Below are positions 5,852-7,420 of a stretch of 7,420 nucleotides of DNA, piece by piece. Below the pieces are notes generated by a model, which was not told the DNA's origin, searched no databases, and saw only the letters and a program-made list of their open reading frames with translations. The DNA is from Bdellovibrionales bacterium (GTDB lineage: Bacteria > Bdellovibrionota > UBA2361 > JAGRAS01). A program made the translations under genes and the position numbers. The stretch covers positions 1-7,420 of the forward strand of contig JAGRAS010000074.1 of NCBI GenBank assembly GCA_020434465.1, given 5' to 3'. Position 1 is the first letter of the stretch. Each line of letters opens with the position of its first letter.

Positions 5852-7084
5852 ATGCATATTAACAAGCCAAAATTACGCTGGCCAATTAATGTAAATACGC
5901 ATCTAATCGATGGCCAGCATGTAATTGTTTTAAGCTGTCCAATTGGGGTTTGCTCGCAGCCCTTAGCTCTTAATGCTGCTATTGGCCCTATACTTGCAAA
6001 ATTTGAAGGAAAAGAAACAGTAGAAGAGATTGCTAATTTATATAGTCAGCAAGGTGCAACACCCGAACTAGTCTTAGAACTTGCAAAGCTATTAGACCAA
6101 AATCTTTTTTTAGAGAGTCCTAGCTTTTATGCTGCTGAAAAATCAGTTATTAATAACTTTAAAGTTTCCAGTGTTCGCGAATCAGCATTAGCTGGGCTAA
6201 CTTATCCTGCAAACCCAGAAATTCTGACCAAAGAGATAGATAGTTTTTTAAAGCATGGTTCTATACTTAAATTTAGAGATGATTTAAAATTAGCTTGCTT
6301 AGTAGCACCACATATTGACTATAAAAGAGGTGGCTCAGCCTACGGCAAAGCATATTCTGCCATCAAAAATCTTTCACATGATCTTTATATATTAATCGGC
6401 ACTTCACATAAATATAGCAAGCTAACTTTTCACTTAACAAAAAAAGACTTTAATTCACCACTAGGAACATTGAAGTGTGACAAGCATTTCATTACTTCAA
6501 TAGCAGAAAAACATGGCATCGAAAGAAGTTTTGAAAATGAATTTTTACATAAAAACGAGCACTCTTTAGAGTTGCAACTTCCTTTTTTAAAAAGACAAAT
6601 TACAACACCAAAAATTGCACCTATCTTAGTTGGAAGTTTTTATAAATTTTTGCAAAGCAAAGTTAATCCTCAAGATGATGAAGAGTATGAGTCTTTTATT
6701 AATGCCTTATGTGAATCGGTAGAAAATAAAAGAGCTGAAGGCAACTCTCTCTGCTTTATTGCAGGCGTAGATATGGCACATATTGGGCAAGAGTTTGGTG
6801 ATAGTAAGCGCCTTAGTCCAGAATTTCTAGTAGAGGTCAAACACCAGGATCAAATTTACTTAGATACAATCTTATCACAAGACAAACAAAGCCTATTTGA
6901 GCATATAAAACATGATAATGATGCAAGAAGAATTTGTGGATTTCCTACTATGTATACTATTTTGGATATTATGGATCGTTTAAATATTAAATGCGAATCG
7001 CAAGTATTTGATTATAATCAAGCTGTAAACTACGAAAGAGATTGTGCTGTAAGCTTTGCAAGTATTGGCATGTATGAAAGATAA
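5852..7084 (+). CDS. Memo-family protein (AmmeMemoRadiSam system protein B type) with N-terminal PqqD-like domain
   Basis: A 410-residue two-part protein. Residues about 8-92 resemble the PqqD/RRE winged-helix fold: a strand pair around QHVIVLSCP, then LNAAIGPILAKFEGKETVEEI (40-60) and a last helix ending LDQNLFLES (81-89). Residues about 112-410 are a Memo domain, related to class III extradiol dioxygenases (LigB fold). Its expected metal-site residues are present: H154 in APHIDY, H186 in GTSHKY, and C362 in ICGFPTMY, corresponding to H49, H81 and C244 of human MEMO1. NEHSLELQLPFL (235-246) and GVDMAHIG (305-312) are further conserved blocks. The biochemical role of bacterial Memo proteins is not settled; they co-occur with AMMECR1 and radical SAM proteins, neither of which is seen here. 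The gene starts 10 bases after mnmE and overlaps the next gene by 11, so it is probably co-transcribed with both. No Shine-Dalgarno site is visible; a run of five T precedes the ATG. No signal peptide or membrane segment is visible. Confidence 0.85.
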   Translation: MHINKPKLRWPINVNTHLIDGQHVIVLSCPIGVCSQPLALNAAIGPILAKFEGKETVEEIANLYSQQGATPELVLELAKLLDQNLFLESPSFYAAEKSVINNFKVSSVRESALAGLTYPANPEILTKEIDSFLKHGSILKFRDDLKLACLVAPHIDYKRGGSAYGKAYSAIKNLSHDLYILIGTSHKYSKLTFHLTKKDFNSPLGTLKCDKHFITSIAEKHGIERSFENEFLHKNEHSLELQLPFLKRQITTPKIAPILVGSFYKFLQSKVNPQDDEEYESFINALCESVENKRAEGNSLCFIAGVDMAHIGQEFGDSKRLSPEFLVEVKHQDQIYLDTILSQDKQSLFEHIKHDNDARRICGFPTMYTILDIMDRLNIKCESQVFDYNQAVNYERDCAVSFASIGMYER

Positions 7085-7420
7085 GCTTGGGATTGCAAAA
7101 ACAATTGGGATAGATACAAACGCTTTTATTGAAGTTTTTGAAAGGCCCATAGTAAATGCTAAAGGTTCTTTATCTGGATTAAGTTTTGCAGTCAAAGACA
7201 ATATTGCAATTAAAGATAAAAAATTAAGTTTTGGAACCTCACCATCCAATTCAAAAAAAATGCCTGTCTCTGCTTCTATTATCGAAAAACTTCTAGCCTT
7301 AGGTGCGGAATGCATTGGTAGAACAAATCTTGACGAATATGCATTGAATTTCACTGGTAGCAATCCATATTTTGGTACTATTGGTAATCCTAAATATCCA
7401 AATTTTACAGTACTAGGATC
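7074..7420 (+). CDS. amidase-signature family protein, GatA-like (partial, runs off window)
   Basis: The first 115 codons of an amidase-signature enzyme; the frame stays open to the window end. LSFAVKDNIAIKD (36-48) contains the probable catalytic lysine, K41, of the Ser-Ser-Lys triad. ASIIEKLLALGAECIGRTNLDEYAL spans residues 67-91 and matches the conserved 'xxLxxxGAxxxGkTNxDEfA' block. FGTIGNP (100-106) then leads into FTVLGS, where the Gly/Ser-rich signature with the catalytic serines should follow just past the edge. The family includes GatA (Glu-tRNA amidotransferase subunit), allophanate hydrolase and other amidases. Only about 33 residues precede the core, markedly fewer than the 60-70 usual in GatA, so gatA should not be assumed. 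The ATG at 7074 overlaps the Memo gene's last 11 bases in another frame, which suggests translational coupling. Confidence 0.82.
   Translation, partial: MKDKLGIAKTIGIDTNAFIEVFERPIVNAKGSLSGLSFAVKDNIAIKDKKLSFGTSPSNSKKMPVSASIIEKLLALGAECIGRTNLDEYALNFTGSNPYFGTIGNPKYPNFTVLG

Noticed and set aside
6980..7363. 127-residue - strand ORF
   Set aside because: It covers the Memo gene end and the amidase start, both of which show conserved protein motifs on the + strand; its own translation shows no recognisable family.

Overview
This is an AT-rich bacterial chromosome segment (G+C looks to be about one third by eye; not computed) carrying mostly housekeeping genes. The organism is very probably Gram-negative. 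It has an HldD epimerase for the heptose of LPS inner core, and a long YidC with an N-terminal signal-anchor and a large periplasmic domain. The order rpmH-rnpA-yidC-mnmE is the widespread proteobacterial-type arrangement. I cannot place the organism more precisely from the sequence alone. No mobile element, CRISPR array, tRNA or rRNA gene is visible.

Layout. Bases 1-46 hold a possible last few codons of an upstream gene and the ribosome binding site of hldD. hldD (47-1015, +) faces a HAD-family phosphatase gene (1047-1709, -) across a 31-base convergent gap. A divergent intergenic region of about 130 bases then leads into the + strand cluster: rpmH (L34, 1843-2004, too short for a simple long-ORF search), rnpA (2115-2513, non-ATG start), yidC (2618-4387) and mnmE (4459-5841). 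Next, 10 bases after mnmE, comes a Memo-family gene whose protein carries a PqqD-like N-terminal domain (5852-7084). It overlaps by 11 bases the start of an amidase-signature gene (7074 onward) that runs off the window end just before its serine-rich signature.

How the genes relate. rpmH, rnpA, yidC and mnmE serve translation, tRNA maturation, tRNA wobble modification and membrane protein insertion, a linkage seen in many bacteria. dnaA, yidD, jag and mnmG, frequent members of this neighbourhood, are not present inside the window. The mnmE, Memo and amidase genes are packed so tightly that one transcript and translational coupling are likely. Memo-family proteins are known in a partly characterised 'AmmeMemoRadiSam' group (AMMECR1 + Memo + radical SAM); neither partner is visible here.

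No clear undescribed system is visible. The points most worth a second look are the PqqD-like/Memo fusion with its coupled amidase, an extra hydrophobic segment at the YidC C-terminus, and the lack of Shine-Dalgarno sequences before several genes, with U-rich tracts in front of two of them.
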